From: Prochlorococcus sp. AG-402-K16
Lineage (GTDB): Bacteria; Cyanobacteriota; Cyanobacteriia; PCC-6307; Cyanobiaceae
Reading direction: 5' to 3'
Assembly: GCA_003216795.1 (NCBI GenBank)
Contig: QCIH01000003.1
Coordinates: 96,112 to 160,111 of the forward strand
Length of the DNA: 64,000 bases
In this document: positions 1 to 8,525 of the stretch, piece by piece
How the letters are laid out: each line of letters opens with the position of its first letter
Numbering within the stretch: position 1 is the stretch's first letter
The notes under the pieces: model-generated
The model's database searches: none
The model's input: only the letters and a program-made list of their open reading frames with translations
What the model was told of the DNA's origin: nothing
Program-made: the position numbers and the translations under genes

Positions 1-775
1 ATGCAACATACTTAAGGGGTAATTGCTTGGAATCAATAATACTATTTCTATGAAAAGCAGTTAGTGGAACTTCAGCAGTGGGTGAAAGCCACAGGTCGTC
101 ATTAGAACACTTAAAACTTTCATTTGAAAATTTAGGTAATTGACCAGATCCTGTAAGACTTTCTGAATTCACTAAAGCTGGGGGCATTAACTCTAAATAT
201 CCATTACTAGTGTGCATGTCGAGCATAAAATTTATTAATGCTCTCTCTAATCTGGCCCCATTCCCAATAAGTGTAATAAAACGACTTTTTGATATTTTAG
301 TTGATTTGACAGAGTCAAAAAGGTTAAGACTTTCGCCTATTTCCCAATGAGATTTAAGATTTTCTGATAGTAACGGATCTCCCCAAGTTTTTACTTGGAC
401 ATTATGACTTTCATCTTTTCCAATAGGAGCATCTTTGCTAGGTAAATTTGGTAAATTACAAATTTCATTATGTATATTTTTATCTAAGGTTCTTTTTTTC
501 TCTTCAAATTCTGAAATTTTTGTTCTGTATTCATTTCCTTTTATTTTTAAATTATTTAATTCTGGAGAATCATTGTTTTTAGATTTGCTGATTTCTTGAC
601 CGATCAATTTACTTAACTTTTTACTCTCAGATTGGAGACTGGATATTTCTATATCAATTTCTTTTTTTTGAAGAGTTAATTCTTGTATTTGGGAAATATT
701 AAAAAATTTTCCTCTCTGGGATAAACTTTCTTCAACTAAAGTTGGATTTTCTCTTATTAATTTTTGATCTAACAC
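1..775 (-). CDS. serS: seryl-tRNA synthetase, N-terminal part (gene runs off the left edge)
   Basis: Cytoplasmic enzyme that charges tRNA-Ser with serine. The minus strand reads from a GTG start at 775 through about 258 codons to the window edge. Residues 1-110 form the long charged two-helix coiled-coil arm that binds tRNA-Ser ([18 protein letters not shown] at the start). The class II catalytic core begins after that; [20 protein letters not shown] and [10 protein letters not shown] are typical serine-activation segments. The C-terminal motif 3 lies outside the window. It sits last in the minus-strand run behind ycf46. The GTG start follows a T-rich leader with no ATG in frame nearby. Identification is secure; only the 3' part is missing because of the window edge. 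Confidence 0.95.
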   Translation of the reverse strand, partial: MLDQKLIRENPTLVEESLSQRGKFFNISQIQELTLQKKEIDIEISSLQSESKKLSKLIGQEISKSKNNDSPELNNLKIKGNEYRTKISEFEEKKRTLDKNIHNEICNLPNLPSKDAPIGKDESHNVQVKTWGDPLLSENLKSHWEIGESLNLFDSVKSTKISKSRFITLIGNGARLERALINFMLDMHTSNGYLELMPPALVNSESLTGSGQLPKFSNESFKCSNDDLWLSPTAEVPLTAFHRNSIIDSKQLPLKYVA

Positions 776-897
776 TATTTTTTTTTATACCTTAATTAAA
801 ATAGTTAATCTAAATTCAATATTAGGGATTTTTGACTAAAAATTAACTAAATCAATGATTCCTAACTTACGAAGCATTTATAGATAATATTTTTTAG

Positions 898-2364
898 CTA
901 TGATGCGGACCGAGCGCGCCCAGTAGTTGACCATTCTTTTAGTAAATTAATTTGCTCCTTAGCTGTTCTAGATAAGGGTACTAATTCAGAAACTGCTTTT
1001 ATTAAATCTTTCTCCATGAGTTCTCTATTTTCAGAGAATGAAATATGCATCCCCTCTATAACTGCTTGTTCAAGTTCTGCCCCTGAGAATCCATCTGTTC
1101 TATCGATGATAGTGGAAAGAGGAAACTTGTAACTTGGTCTTCTTTTTTTTAAATGCAAATCTAGAATACTTAATCTTTCTTCAGAATTCGGCAAATCAAG
1201 AAAAAATATCTCATCAAATCTACCTTTTCTTAATAATTCAGCAGGAAGCTTATCTATAGCATTAGCTGTAGCTATCACAAATACGGCAGATTCTTTTTCA
1301 GCCATCCAAGTTAGCAAACTTGCCAAAACCCTTTGACTTGTTCCTCCATCACTTCTAGCATCGCCACCAAAACCCTTGTCAATTTCATCGATCCAAAGGA
1401 TACAAGGAGACATGGCCTCAGCTCTTAATATTGCTTCTCTTGTTCTTGCCTCGCTTGAACCAACAAGGCTAGAAAATAGTCTTCCAACATCTAGCCTAAG
1501 CAGCGGCATCGACCAACTTTTAGAAATTGATTTTGCGGTTAGCGATTTCCCTGTTCCTTGAGCACCAAGGAGCAAGACTCCCTTTGGAATAGGTAATCCA
1601 TAATCTCTAGCTTCTTTAGAAAAGGCCCTATATCTTTGATTAAGCCAAACTTTTAAAACATTTAAACCCCCAATATCATCTTGACTTGATTTGGCATCGA
1701 AAAATTCTAAAATTTCACTTCTGGCGATTACTTGTTTTTTCTCTTCAAGAATATCTTTAATATCTTCTTTACTAATCTTTCCTCTTTGAGCAAGGGCCTT
1801 TGCAGTGACTTGCTTTACTTTTATTTCGGTAAGTCCACTTGAAGCTATAGAAAGTTCGTTTAAGTCTTGTTCCTCTAGATTTGAATTGGTATTGATAGCA
1901 ATTTGTTTTATTAGATTTTTCAATTCTCTTTGATCAGGTAAAGGTAAATTTACAATTGCCATTAATTCATCCAACTCTTCTGATGATGGAAATAAATGAG
2001 AACTGATAATTAAATTATGACTAGTTTTTTTAAGCGCTGAGGATAGTTCTTTAATAGTTCTATTAATAGATGGATCATCATAAAATTTATGAAAATCTTT
2101 AACTAATAAAACTGTTGAAACTTCAGAATTTAGTTCTTTTAGCCAATTAAGCACCCCTAACGGATTGTTAGAAAATTTACCTTCTTCATTTATTAATCCT
2201 TTTATACCGCTAACATAATCCCATGAAACGAATCTTTTTATATTTAGTCTTTCACAAGAAAAATTAACTAATTTTTCTAATCTTTCCTCTTCTTTAGTCC
2301 TGATCCAAATTAATGAGGTTCTGGATTTTATAAGTAATTCTAAATTTCTACACCAAGAATTCAT
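898..2364 (-). CDS. ycf46: Ycf46-like AAA+ ATPase
   Basis: A 488-residue AAA+ ATPase. The N-terminal 230 residues resemble a degenerate, non-catalytic ATPase-like domain. The second half holds the active module: Walker A GAQGTGKS near residue 268, Walker B CILWIDEID near 323, and a distal arginine segment LLRKGRFDEIFF. A helical lid follows (FSGAELEQAVIEG). Length and two-part architecture match Ycf46, conserved in cyanobacteria and red-algal plastids; its exact job is poorly known, though a link to inorganic-carbon use has been reported in a model cyanobacterium. It lies 15 bases downstream of yidC on the same strand, so co-transcription with the rpmH-rnpA-yidC run is likely. Confidence 0.9.
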   Translation of the reverse strand: MNSWCRNLELLIKSRTSLIWIRTKEEERLEKLVNFSCERLNIKRFVSWDYVSGIKGLINEEGKFSNNPLGVLNWLKELNSEVSTVLLVKDFHKFYDDPSINRTIKELSSALKKTSHNLIISSHLFPSSEELDELMAIVNLPLPDQRELKNLIKQIAINTNSNLEEQDLNELSIASSGLTEIKVKQVTAKALAQRGKISKEDIKDILEEKKQVIARSEILEFFDAKSSQDDIGGLNVLKVWLNQRYRAFSKEARDYGLPIPKGVLLLGAQGTGKSLTAKSISKSWSMPLLRLDVGRLFSSLVGSSEARTREAILRAEAMSPCILWIDEIDKGFGGDARSDGGTSQRVLASLLTWMAEKESAVFVIATANAIDKLPAELLRKGRFDEIFFLDLPNSEERLSILDLHLKKRRPSYKFPLSTIIDRTDGFSGAELEQAVIEGMHISFSENRELMEKDLIKAVSELVPLSRTAKEQINLLKEWSTTGRARSAS

Positions 2365-2379
2365 TACTTAAGATTAAGA

Positions 2380-3522
2380 CTATTTTTTACTGTTAGGTTC
2401 GAAAGGTAATCTTTTATCTGAGATAGTTGAAGCAGAAGTTGTTATTACTTCATTTTTTGCTAATAATTGTTGATCCAAAATTTTCTGTAGATTCTCAGGA
2501 AGAGCTTCTTTATTGAGCAGAAAAGTCTGAAATGCTTGGAAAATATTGGCAACAACCATGTAGAGCAAGACTCCAGCTGGTAGTGGGAAAAACAGAAACA
2601 TTCCAGTTATCATGACTGGTGTAATTTTATTTGCTGTTGATTGCTGTGGATTTGCAGGCATCCCCTGGCTTGATAAAACTTGAGAGAGAAGTAAGGTTAA
2701 TCCAAAGGCACCTACTAATGCAGCAATATCCCAATTAATTGCCCCATCTACATAAAAACCAACTTGACCAAGAGCTTTAATAAATAAGAAACCACTTTTA
2801 GCAGCTAGACCAGGGATTTTCGCTTCGATTGTTGCATCACCAGGTTTAATCGCTGTCACTGTACCGTCTTGGGAAACTTTAAGGTTTTCGGATCCTTTAG
2901 AAACCTTCCAAGTGGGGAGGAATTTAGAACCGTTATCGTATTTAGATAAAACTTCCGAATAGCTATTGCCATTTGTTGTTTGTAAATTTACTTTTATGGA
3001 TTCTTCTGTTCCTAATTTTGTTCCACCTGAGATTGTGGCTACAACAGGAAAATGTGATTTTTCTGTAATAAATATTGAGTGTCGTGGTGATTTATATGGT
3101 TTTGGATCAATAGCTGCTACTTGATCCTGTGGGACGACCTTAAGGTTTATGTTGTAGGGAACATCAGCAAATGGAGAGCCTCTTAGGGTCGCAAACAATG
3201 CAAATAGCACGGGCATTTGGACAATCAAGGGGAGGCAACCAGCGAGGGGACTGCCAAATTCATTCATTAATTTACCAAGTTCTTCTTGCTGTTTCTTTGG
3301 ATCACCTGAAAACTTAGATTTTATTTCTGCTTGTCTTTTTTGCATTACTGGTTGGGCAATTTTCATCCTCCTTGCGCTTCTAATGGAACCGGCACTTAGA
3401 GGGAAAAGTGCAATTCTAATTACGACTGTCAATGCAACAATCGCTAAACCATAACTTGGGACTAAACCGTAGAAAAAATCTAGAATCGGGATAAGTAGTT
3501 TTTCAGAAATGAACCCTATCAC
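2380..3522 (-). CDS. yidC: YidC/Oxa1/Alb3 membrane protein insertase
   Basis: Inserts and folds membrane proteins, including photosystem subunits. 380 residues: a first membrane segment near 10-45 with the basic SIRSARRMK stretch after it, a hydrophobic [13 protein letters not shown] hairpin near 92, and further membrane segments near 262-282 and 297-335. Between residues about 125 and 255 is a large soluble insert with a pattern typical of bacterial Ig-like group 2 domains ([19 protein letters not shown]). Order rpmH-rnpA-PH protein-yidC is the classic cyanobacterial cluster. Start ATG at 3522 gives the normal short N-terminus before the first helix. The family assignment is secure; the nature of the insert is inferred from its residue pattern. 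Confidence 0.95.
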   Translation of the reverse strand: MIGFISEKLLIPILDFFYGLVPSYGLAIVALTVVIRIALFPLSAGSIRSARRMKIAQPVMQKRQAEIKSKFSGDPKKQQEELGKLMNEFGSPLAGCLPLIVQMPVLFALFATLRGSPFADVPYNINLKVVPQDQVAAIDPKPYKSPRHSIFITEKSHFPVVATISGGTKLGTEESIKVNLQTTNGNSYSEVLSKYDNGSKFLPTWKVSKGSENLKVSQDGTVTAIKPGDATIEAKIPGLAAKSGFLFIKALGQVGFYVDGAINWDIAALVGAFGLTLLLSQVLSSQGMPANPQQSTANKITPVMITGMFLFFPLPAGVLLYMVVANIFQAFQTFLLNKEALPENLQKILDQQLLAKNEVITTSASTISDKRLPFEPNSKK

Positions 3523-3594
3523 GATATTAAAAAAAGTGTAAATTTACTAGACATTTTATTTTACAGGAAAAAAAGATTTTTGTAATTAATTTAT

Positions 3595-4008
3595 TTAGGA
3601 TTTAGTAGCAAATCCTTCTACCTCGTTGAGATTTGGTATTTGTGATCTTTTGTTTATATTTTCTTCAATAAATTTTTGTTTCTCCCTGAATAAAGGTAAT
3701 GATTTCATTTCAACCTTTGAGCCATCGTTGAGTATAAGGACCATGTCACCATATGAACCGAATCCCCTTGGAATAGATCTGATTTCTTCAATGTTATTTA
3801 ATGAGACTTGTGTTTTGTTTCTACCAAACCAGCCGCCATCAATTGTAATTCTTTTGTTTGTAATTTTATATCTCAACCACAATGCTCTGACTATTGCGGC
3901 GAAGGTAAATGGCAAACCAAGAATAGTTATTCCTGCTAGTAGATTTATTATTAAATCACTTTTAGCAGGACCGCCTTCATAAAAGTTTTTTTCATTCATG
4001 TTAATCAT
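3595..4008 (-). CDS. PH-domain membrane protein (YdbS/bPH2-like)
   Basis: 137 residues with two hydrophobic segments at the N-terminus (about 18-45) and then a compact beta-rich domain (ITNKRITIDGGWFGRNKTQV, then VSLNNIEEIRSIPRGFG). This is the form of small bacterial PH-like membrane proteins that sit between rnpA and yidC in cyanobacteria. Role unknown; the position suggests membrane-protein biogenesis. Its start overlaps the stop of rnpA by four bases (ATGA type), so translation is probably coupled. Confidence 0.8.
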   Translation of the reverse strand: MINMNEKNFYEGGPAKSDLIINLLAGITILGLPFTFAAIVRALWLRYKITNKRITIDGGWFGRNKTQVSLNNIEEIRSIPRGFGSYGDMVLILNDGSKVEMKSLPLFREKQKFIEENINKRSQIPNLNEVEGFATKS

Positions 4009-4391
4009 TTGATTAGACGAGATTTGAACATTAAGTTTTGAAATTCCTCCAAAAGTCTACTTTTATCATTGTAGAAATCTCCAAATTTAAGGTTAACAAG
4101 TAACCAATAAGGTTTGTGGTTATTAATTTTTTGAATGTTTGTCAATAACCACTCTTGCAGAATTCTTCTTAATTTATTTCTTTCTACAGCTTTTTTTGAA
4201 ACTTTTTTGCTTATAGCAATTGCAACCCTAAAATTGTTTGAGGTATTTGTGAATTTATGGGTTAAGAGTATCGCTGGATTTGATCTTGCAACTTTAAATG
4301 TCATTAATTTTCCATGATATGTTATGGAATTTTTGTGAATATAATTAAAAGTCCTGTGACCTTTTAAACGCATATCTTTAGGTAAGGCCAT
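4005..4391 (-). CDS. rnpA: ribonuclease P protein component
   Basis: Small basic protein that helps the RNase P RNA remove the 5' leader from tRNA precursors. 128 residues, starting MALPKDMRLKGHRTF. The RNR-type motif is present in the form VERNKLRRIL, preceded by RVAIAISKKVSKKA, as usual for RnpA. It lies 12 bases behind rpmH and overlaps the next gene by four bases, which matches the conserved rpmH-rnpA order. Confidence 0.95.
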   Translation of the reverse strand: MALPKDMRLKGHRTFNYIHKNSITYHGKLMTFKVARSNPAILLTHKFTNTSNNFRVAIAISKKVSKKAVERNKLRRILQEWLLTNIQKINNHKPYWLLVNLKFGDFYNDKSRLLEEFQNLMFKSRLIK

Positions 4392-4403
4392 TTAAATTTC
4401 TAG

Positions 4404-4541
4404 TTATACAGCTATTCTTTCTCTACCTTTTTCTCTCCTGCTTTTAATAACTCTTCTACCTGTATGAGAACGCATTCTTACTCTAAAACCAGATACACGT
4501 TTTCTTTTTCTTGAAGTTCCGCCAAAAGTTCTTTTAGTCAT
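4404..4541 (-). CDS. rpmH: 50S ribosomal protein L34
   Basis: 45 residues beginning [19 protein letters not shown] and ending in a very basic tail ([13 protein letters not shown]). The TKRT.GGT...R.SGFR.RM.T/S pattern is diagnostic for L34. Start at 4541 (ATG), stop TAA at 4404-4406. It is directly upstream of rnpA, the usual arrangement. Confidence 0.97.
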   Translation of the reverse strand: MTKRTFGGTSRKRKRVSGFRVRMRSHTGRRVIKSRREKGRERIAV

Positions 4542-4571
4542 TTTTTTAATTATCCTTACTTAATTTATCAT

Positions 4572-5150
4572 TTAATCGATCACTATAGTCCAGCTTCCTA
4601 AATAACTTGAAAATGATTTCCCTTTAGGTTGCCCAAATGAATGAAATTGATATAAACCTGATTTTTTTGGATTAAAGATTTTAAAGACAATTGCATAACT
4701 GTCTTTGTTAGAGGGAATTGGGCTGTATGGGTAAATATCAAGTGAACGTAAGCCTGATTCATCAGTCTTGATTTCGAAATCTGCTGGAATGTCTTCTAAA
4801 CATTTAGTTCTACCTTCAAAACCACCTATTTTTACTTTGCAAAAAGTAATTTTTTCTTTTTTTAAAGTGGATTTAAAGGTTTTAGGAATTGCTAGATTAA
4901 TTTTTAAGAGATCAGTTTTTCTATCAGATGGCCTAAAGAAAAAATAAATTGTATTTCTAAATTTCCTTCTATTTTCTTTTTGAAACCACTTTAATCTTCT
5001 ATAACTATCGTCTTGATCCCACTGGAATTCTAACCCCGCTCTAGCATCTTGGATATTATTGAAAAAAGGGGTTAAAACTAAAATTGTTGGGACAATAAAA
5101 AATCTTAAAACTTTAAGATTTAAATTATGTTTCTTTGTGATTTTTAACAT
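4572..5150 (-). CDS. DUF2808 family exported protein
   Basis: 192 residues. The N-terminus has a basic stretch and one hydrophobic helix (residues 14-32, FFIVPTILVLTPFF) that acts as a signal peptide or anchor. The following domain (GLEFQWDQD, FFFRPSDRKTDLLKINLAIP, YPYSPIPSNKDSYAIVFKIFNP, GLYQFHSFGQP) fits the cyanobacterial DUF2808 family of unknown function. Probably lumenal or periplasmic. It is part of the minus-strand run, between aroH and rpmH. Confidence 0.75.
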   Translation of the reverse strand: MLKITKKHNLNLKVLRFFIVPTILVLTPFFNNIQDARAGLEFQWDQDDSYRRLKWFQKENRRKFRNTIYFFFRPSDRKTDLLKINLAIPKTFKSTLKKEKITFCKVKIGGFEGRTKCLEDIPADFEIKTDESGLRSLDIYPYSPIPSNKDSYAIVFKIFNPKKSGLYQFHSFGQPKGKSFSSYLGSWTIVID

Positions 5151-5220
5151 TAAGGGAATGGAATTTAAAGGTCGAGTTCGTGCTATTCAAATTTAAAGCA
5201 GAAAAATAATATCACTAAGG

Positions 5221-5604
5221 TTAACATCTATCTGTCCTTAATTTTGAAGCGCCTTTTAAATAAGGGTGCTTTATTGCATGATTTGATGGCAATAAAACTT
5301 GAGCCATTATTCTTATACAAAAATCAACATCATTGGATACGTGCATTTGTTGGCAGTCTAAAAAGGCAACTGAATCAAGTCCATTAAATTTCCTTGCAAT
5401 TGAAGCGGGGAAACATGCATTTAAATCTTTTGTCGCTGTGAATGTGATGGATAGTATGTCCTTCTTAATTAGATTGTTTCGTGAAATTAATTCATCAATT
5501 AATTCCACTACGGCAGCTTCTATTTCCCTAACAGAATTCCCAGATGCTGTTGTAGCACCACGAATAAATGAAATTTTATAATCATCTTTCATTTTTTCAT
5601 ACAT
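5221..5604 (-). CDS. aroH: chorismate mutase, AroH class
   Basis: Converts chorismate to prephenate on the way to phenylalanine and tyrosine. 127 residues of the monofunctional, trimeric AroH type: IRGATTASGNS (active-site Arg near residue 15), then EAAVVELIDELI and FTATKDLNACFPA. The start at 5604 adds four residues ahead of a second Met at 5592; either is possible. Six bases separate it from the upstream sppA, so the two are probably one transcript. Confidence 0.9.
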   Translation of the reverse strand: MYEKMKDDYKISFIRGATTASGNSVREIEAAVVELIDELISRNNLIKKDILSITFTATKDLNACFPASIARKFNGLDSVAFLDCQQMHVSNDVDFCIRIMAQVLLPSNHAIKHPYLKGASKLRTDRC

Positions 5605-5610
5605 ATTTAT

Positions 5611-6420
5611 TTAAGGCTTGTATAACCAAAGTACTTTATTAGTTGAGTCAAACTCAAAGAAGATATTATTCATAATTTTCTCAATCATTCTACTTCCAGG
5701 AATTAGTCCAAGTATTTTCTTCTTCTTCTTCCCAAATGTTAAGGGCTGAATTTTAGGATCAATGTTAACCATTCCTGCAGCTAGCTCCCTCGCAACAAAT
5801 TCATCTCCAACCTTATCAACAAGACCAAGTTCGAGTGCTTGTGTTCCTGTGAAAATTCTTCCATCAGCAAATTTTCTTACTTCTTCAACAGGTAAATTCC
5901 TTCCTTCAGCAACAGCTTCAGTAAATTGTTTATAACTTTCATCTATAAGTCCTTGGAGTAGACCTCTACCTTCCTCACTTAGGGGTTTATCTGGAGAAAG
6001 TATGTCTTTAAATACACCGCTTTTAACAGTCTCAAATTTAATGCCGATTTTATCTAATAATGCAGATAAATTATTTCCTCTTATAATCACACCAATAGAA
6101 CCTGTAATTGTACCTGGATTAGCAACTATTTTGTCAGATGCTACACCAATGTAAACGCCACCTGATGCTGAGATGTTCCCAAAACTGGCAATGACTTTAC
6201 ATCCTTTATCTTTTAGTCTTTTAATAGCAGAATATATTTCTTGGCTATCCCCAACAGTACCCCCTGGGGAATCAATTCTCACGATTAAAGCAGGAAATTC
6301 TCTATCCTCAATTTGTTTAAGAGCTTTAAGGACTGAAACTCTTGTTGAACTTGTAATAGGCTCATCAATTACTATACGAGCTATTCTTTTTTTTGACTTT
6401 CGTCTAAAAGGCCAAATCAT
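5611..6420 (-). CDS. sppA: signal peptide peptidase SppA, short form
   Basis: Membrane-associated serine protease that degrades cleaved signal peptides. 269 residues, the short single-domain form. RIDSPGGTVGDS lies near residues 48-59. The nucleophile is Ser86 within ISASGGVYI, and the Lys-rich VKSGVFKD segment near 133-139 supplies the general base. No N-terminal membrane helix is visible (MIWPFRRKSKKRIAR), so it may be peripheral. It is divergent from the DMT permease at 6473, with about 50 bases between the starts. Confidence 0.9.
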   Translation of the reverse strand: MIWPFRRKSKKRIARIVIDEPITSSTRVSVLKALKQIEDREFPALIVRIDSPGGTVGDSQEIYSAIKRLKDKGCKVIASFGNISASGGVYIGVASDKIVANPGTITGSIGVIIRGNNLSALLDKIGIKFETVKSGVFKDILSPDKPLSEEGRGLLQGLIDESYKQFTEAVAEGRNLPVEEVRKFADGRIFTGTQALELGLVDKVGDEFVARELAAGMVNIDPKIQPLTFGKKKKKILGLIPGSRMIEKIMNNIFFEFDSTNKVLWLYKP

Positions 6421-6472
6421 TCTTTTAAGGTAAATTCATAAAACTACTTTAAAAAGATTATCAGCAGACCTA

Positions 6473-7414
6473 ATGAATTCAATCCTAAATTGGTTTTTAA
6501 TGATACTCCCTTTTGCACTTTGGGGTACTTCAATGGCGGCAATGACTCCTTTAGTATCAAGTGCTGGGCCAGAGTTTGTAGCTTCTTTAAGATTACTTCC
6601 TGCAGGAATTCTTGTTCTAATAACAACATATTTGTTTAAAAGAGATTTAAAAATTTATAGGTGCGATTTGAAGTGGTTTTTTGTTTTTACGATTATTGAT
6701 GCTACTTTTTTTCAGTTGTTTTTAACTTATGGTATTGAAAAAACTGGAGCAGGCTTAGGTTCTGTCTTAATTGATTCTCAACCGCTTTTAGTAGCTATTT
6801 TGGCGAGGGCAATTTTTGGGAATTTAATTAATCCAATAGGATGGTTGGGACTACTTTTTGGCTTGGGAGGAATAGTATTTTTAGGAGTTCCGCAAGAATT
6901 ATTAGGAAATTGGTGGTTGATGTCTGATAAGTCTATAAATGATATTGCTTTTAACTTTGGAGAACTTTGGATGCTTGCAGCTTCACTCGCTATGGCATTA
7001 GGAACTATTTTAATTAGATTCACTTGTACTAAAAGTGATCCAGTTGCAGTTACAGGTTGGCATATGGTTTTAGGGAGTTTGCCCTTAATTATTAAGCACT
7101 GCTTACAATCAAATTTCACAATAATTCCAGATTGGTCAATATTTGATTGGGGACTTATGTCATTTGCGAGTATTTTTGGAGGAGCAATAGCTTATGGATT
7201 GTTTTTCTACTTTGCTAATAATAAAGAAATAACTGGATTTAGCACTCTTGCATTTTTAACACCTGTATTTGCTCTTCTCAGTGGAGGTGTTTGGTTAGAT
7301 GAAAGACTCACTATTGTGCAGTGGATAGGAGTGGTGTTTGTTCTTATCTCAGTATTTTTTGTTAGCCAGAGAAAGAGTTTATGGGAAAATAAATTTTCTG
7401 ATACTACTATTTAA
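6473..7414 (+). CDS. DMT-superfamily (EamA) permease
   Basis: 313 residues with about ten hydrophobic helices in two repeated halves, each like the EamA fold: first half FALWGTSMAAMTPLVSS, second half ELWMLAASLAMALGTIL. The C-terminal repeat ends GGVWLDERLTIVQWIGVVF, a standard EamA pattern. Substrate unknown; relatives move amino acids, nucleotide sugars or other metabolites. First of three plus-strand genes followed by two glycosyltransferases. Confidence 0.85.
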   Translation: MNSILNWFLMILPFALWGTSMAAMTPLVSSAGPEFVASLRLLPAGILVLITTYLFKRDLKIYRCDLKWFFVFTIIDATFFQLFLTYGIEKTGAGLGSVLIDSQPLLVAILARAIFGNLINPIGWLGLLFGLGGIVFLGVPQELLGNWWLMSDKSINDIAFNFGELWMLAASLAMALGTILIRFTCTKSDPVAVTGWHMVLGSLPLIIKHCLQSNFTIIPDWSIFDWGLMSFASIFGGAIAYGLFFYFANNKEITGFSTLAFLTPVFALLSGGVWLDERLTIVQWIGVVFVLISVFFVSQRKSLWENKFSDTTI

Positions 7415-7442
7415 TTAGTTTCTTTTTGTAAAAAGTCTAATA

Positions 7443-8519
7443 ATGCGAATAGTTTTGATTAGTACTCCAATAGGGTTCTTAGGGAGTGGTAAAGGTGGTG
7501 GAGTTGAATTAACTTTAAATTCTTTAGTTTCAGGTTTAATTTCTTTAGGTCATTCTGTTGATGTTGTAGCTCCAAAAAACTCTAAGTTAAATGAAAGTAA
7601 TTTAAATGCAAAATTACATTTTGTGGAAGGTGAAGATCAAATTAGTTGGCAGCATCTAAATTATAATTCTCCCGTCAGTATGCCTGACAATTCTCTTTTG
7701 GCAGGAATGCTTGAAAAGGGTTTAGATATCGCTAAACATGCAGATGTATTATTGAACATGTCCTATGATTGGCTTCCTATCTGGATGACTCTAAATTTAG
7801 AGATACCCATTGCACATATTATTAGTATGGGTTCAGAAAGTTCAGTAATTAGTAATTTAATATCTAAGGTATATGCTAAATATCCAAATAATTTTGCTTT
7901 TCATTCGAAAATGCAAGCTAATGATTATCCATTTATAAAAAAACCAACAATTATTGGGAATGGGTTTAATTTAGATAATTATATTTTTCAAGATTCAGTT
8001 AAGGGACCCTTGGCATGGGTTGGAAGAGTGGCTCCGGAGAAAGGTTTGGAGGATGCAGTTTATGTAGCAAATCAACTTGGCGAAAAATTAAAAGTTTGGG
8101 GATTTATAGAAGATGAGATGTACGCCTCAAAGATAGAAAAATCATTTCCTCAAGGAGCTATAGATTGGATGGGGTTTTTATCAACCGATGAATTACAAAA
8201 ACAGCTTGGTAAATGCAGAGGGTTGCTAAATACTCCGAAATGGAATGAGGCATATGGGAACGTTATTGTTGAAGCTTTAGCCTGTGGGGTGCCTGTTGTA
8301 GCTTATAAAAGGGGAGGACCTAGTGAAATTATTCAGCATGGCCAAACAGGTTATCTCGCTGAGCCTGATGATAAAAAAAATATGCTTTCTTATGTAGAGA
8401 TTATTGAAAAAATAAAGCGTCAGAAATGTAGAGAATGGGTAGAAAAAAATGCCTCCGCAGATATATTTGCTAACAAGGTTGTGAACTGGCTTAATAAGGT
8501 AATGCATGAATATAAATAA
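7443..8519 (+). CDS. glycosyltransferase, GT4-like (group 1)
   Basis: 358 residues with the GT-B double-Rossmann form. The N-terminal glycine-rich loop GSGKGGGVELTL opens the acceptor domain. The donor-sugar site is in the C-terminal domain: WVGRVAPEKGLEDA, then EALACGVPVVAYKRGGPSEI near residues 275-300. Likely transfers a sugar to a cell-surface glycan or lipid; donor and acceptor are not readable. It starts 28 bases after the permease and ends six bases before the next glycosyltransferase. Confidence 0.85.
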   Translation: MRIVLISTPIGFLGSGKGGGVELTLNSLVSGLISLGHSVDVVAPKNSKLNESNLNAKLHFVEGEDQISWQHLNYNSPVSMPDNSLLAGMLEKGLDIAKHADVLLNMSYDWLPIWMTLNLEIPIAHIISMGSESSVISNLISKVYAKYPNNFAFHSKMQANDYPFIKKPTIIGNGFNLDNYIFQDSVKGPLAWVGRVAPEKGLEDAVYVANQLGEKLKVWGFIEDEMYASKIEKSFPQGAIDWMGFLSTDELQKQLGKCRGLLNTPKWNEAYGNVIVEALACGVPVVAYKRGGPSEIIQHGQTGYLAEPDDKKNMLSYVEIIEKIKRQKCREWVEKNASADIFANKVVNWLNKVMHEYK

Positions 8520-8525
8520 TATTAA

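Noticed and set aside
5333..5581. 82-residue plus-strand ORF opposite aroH
   Set aside because: Antisense shadow of a clearly conserved enzyme.
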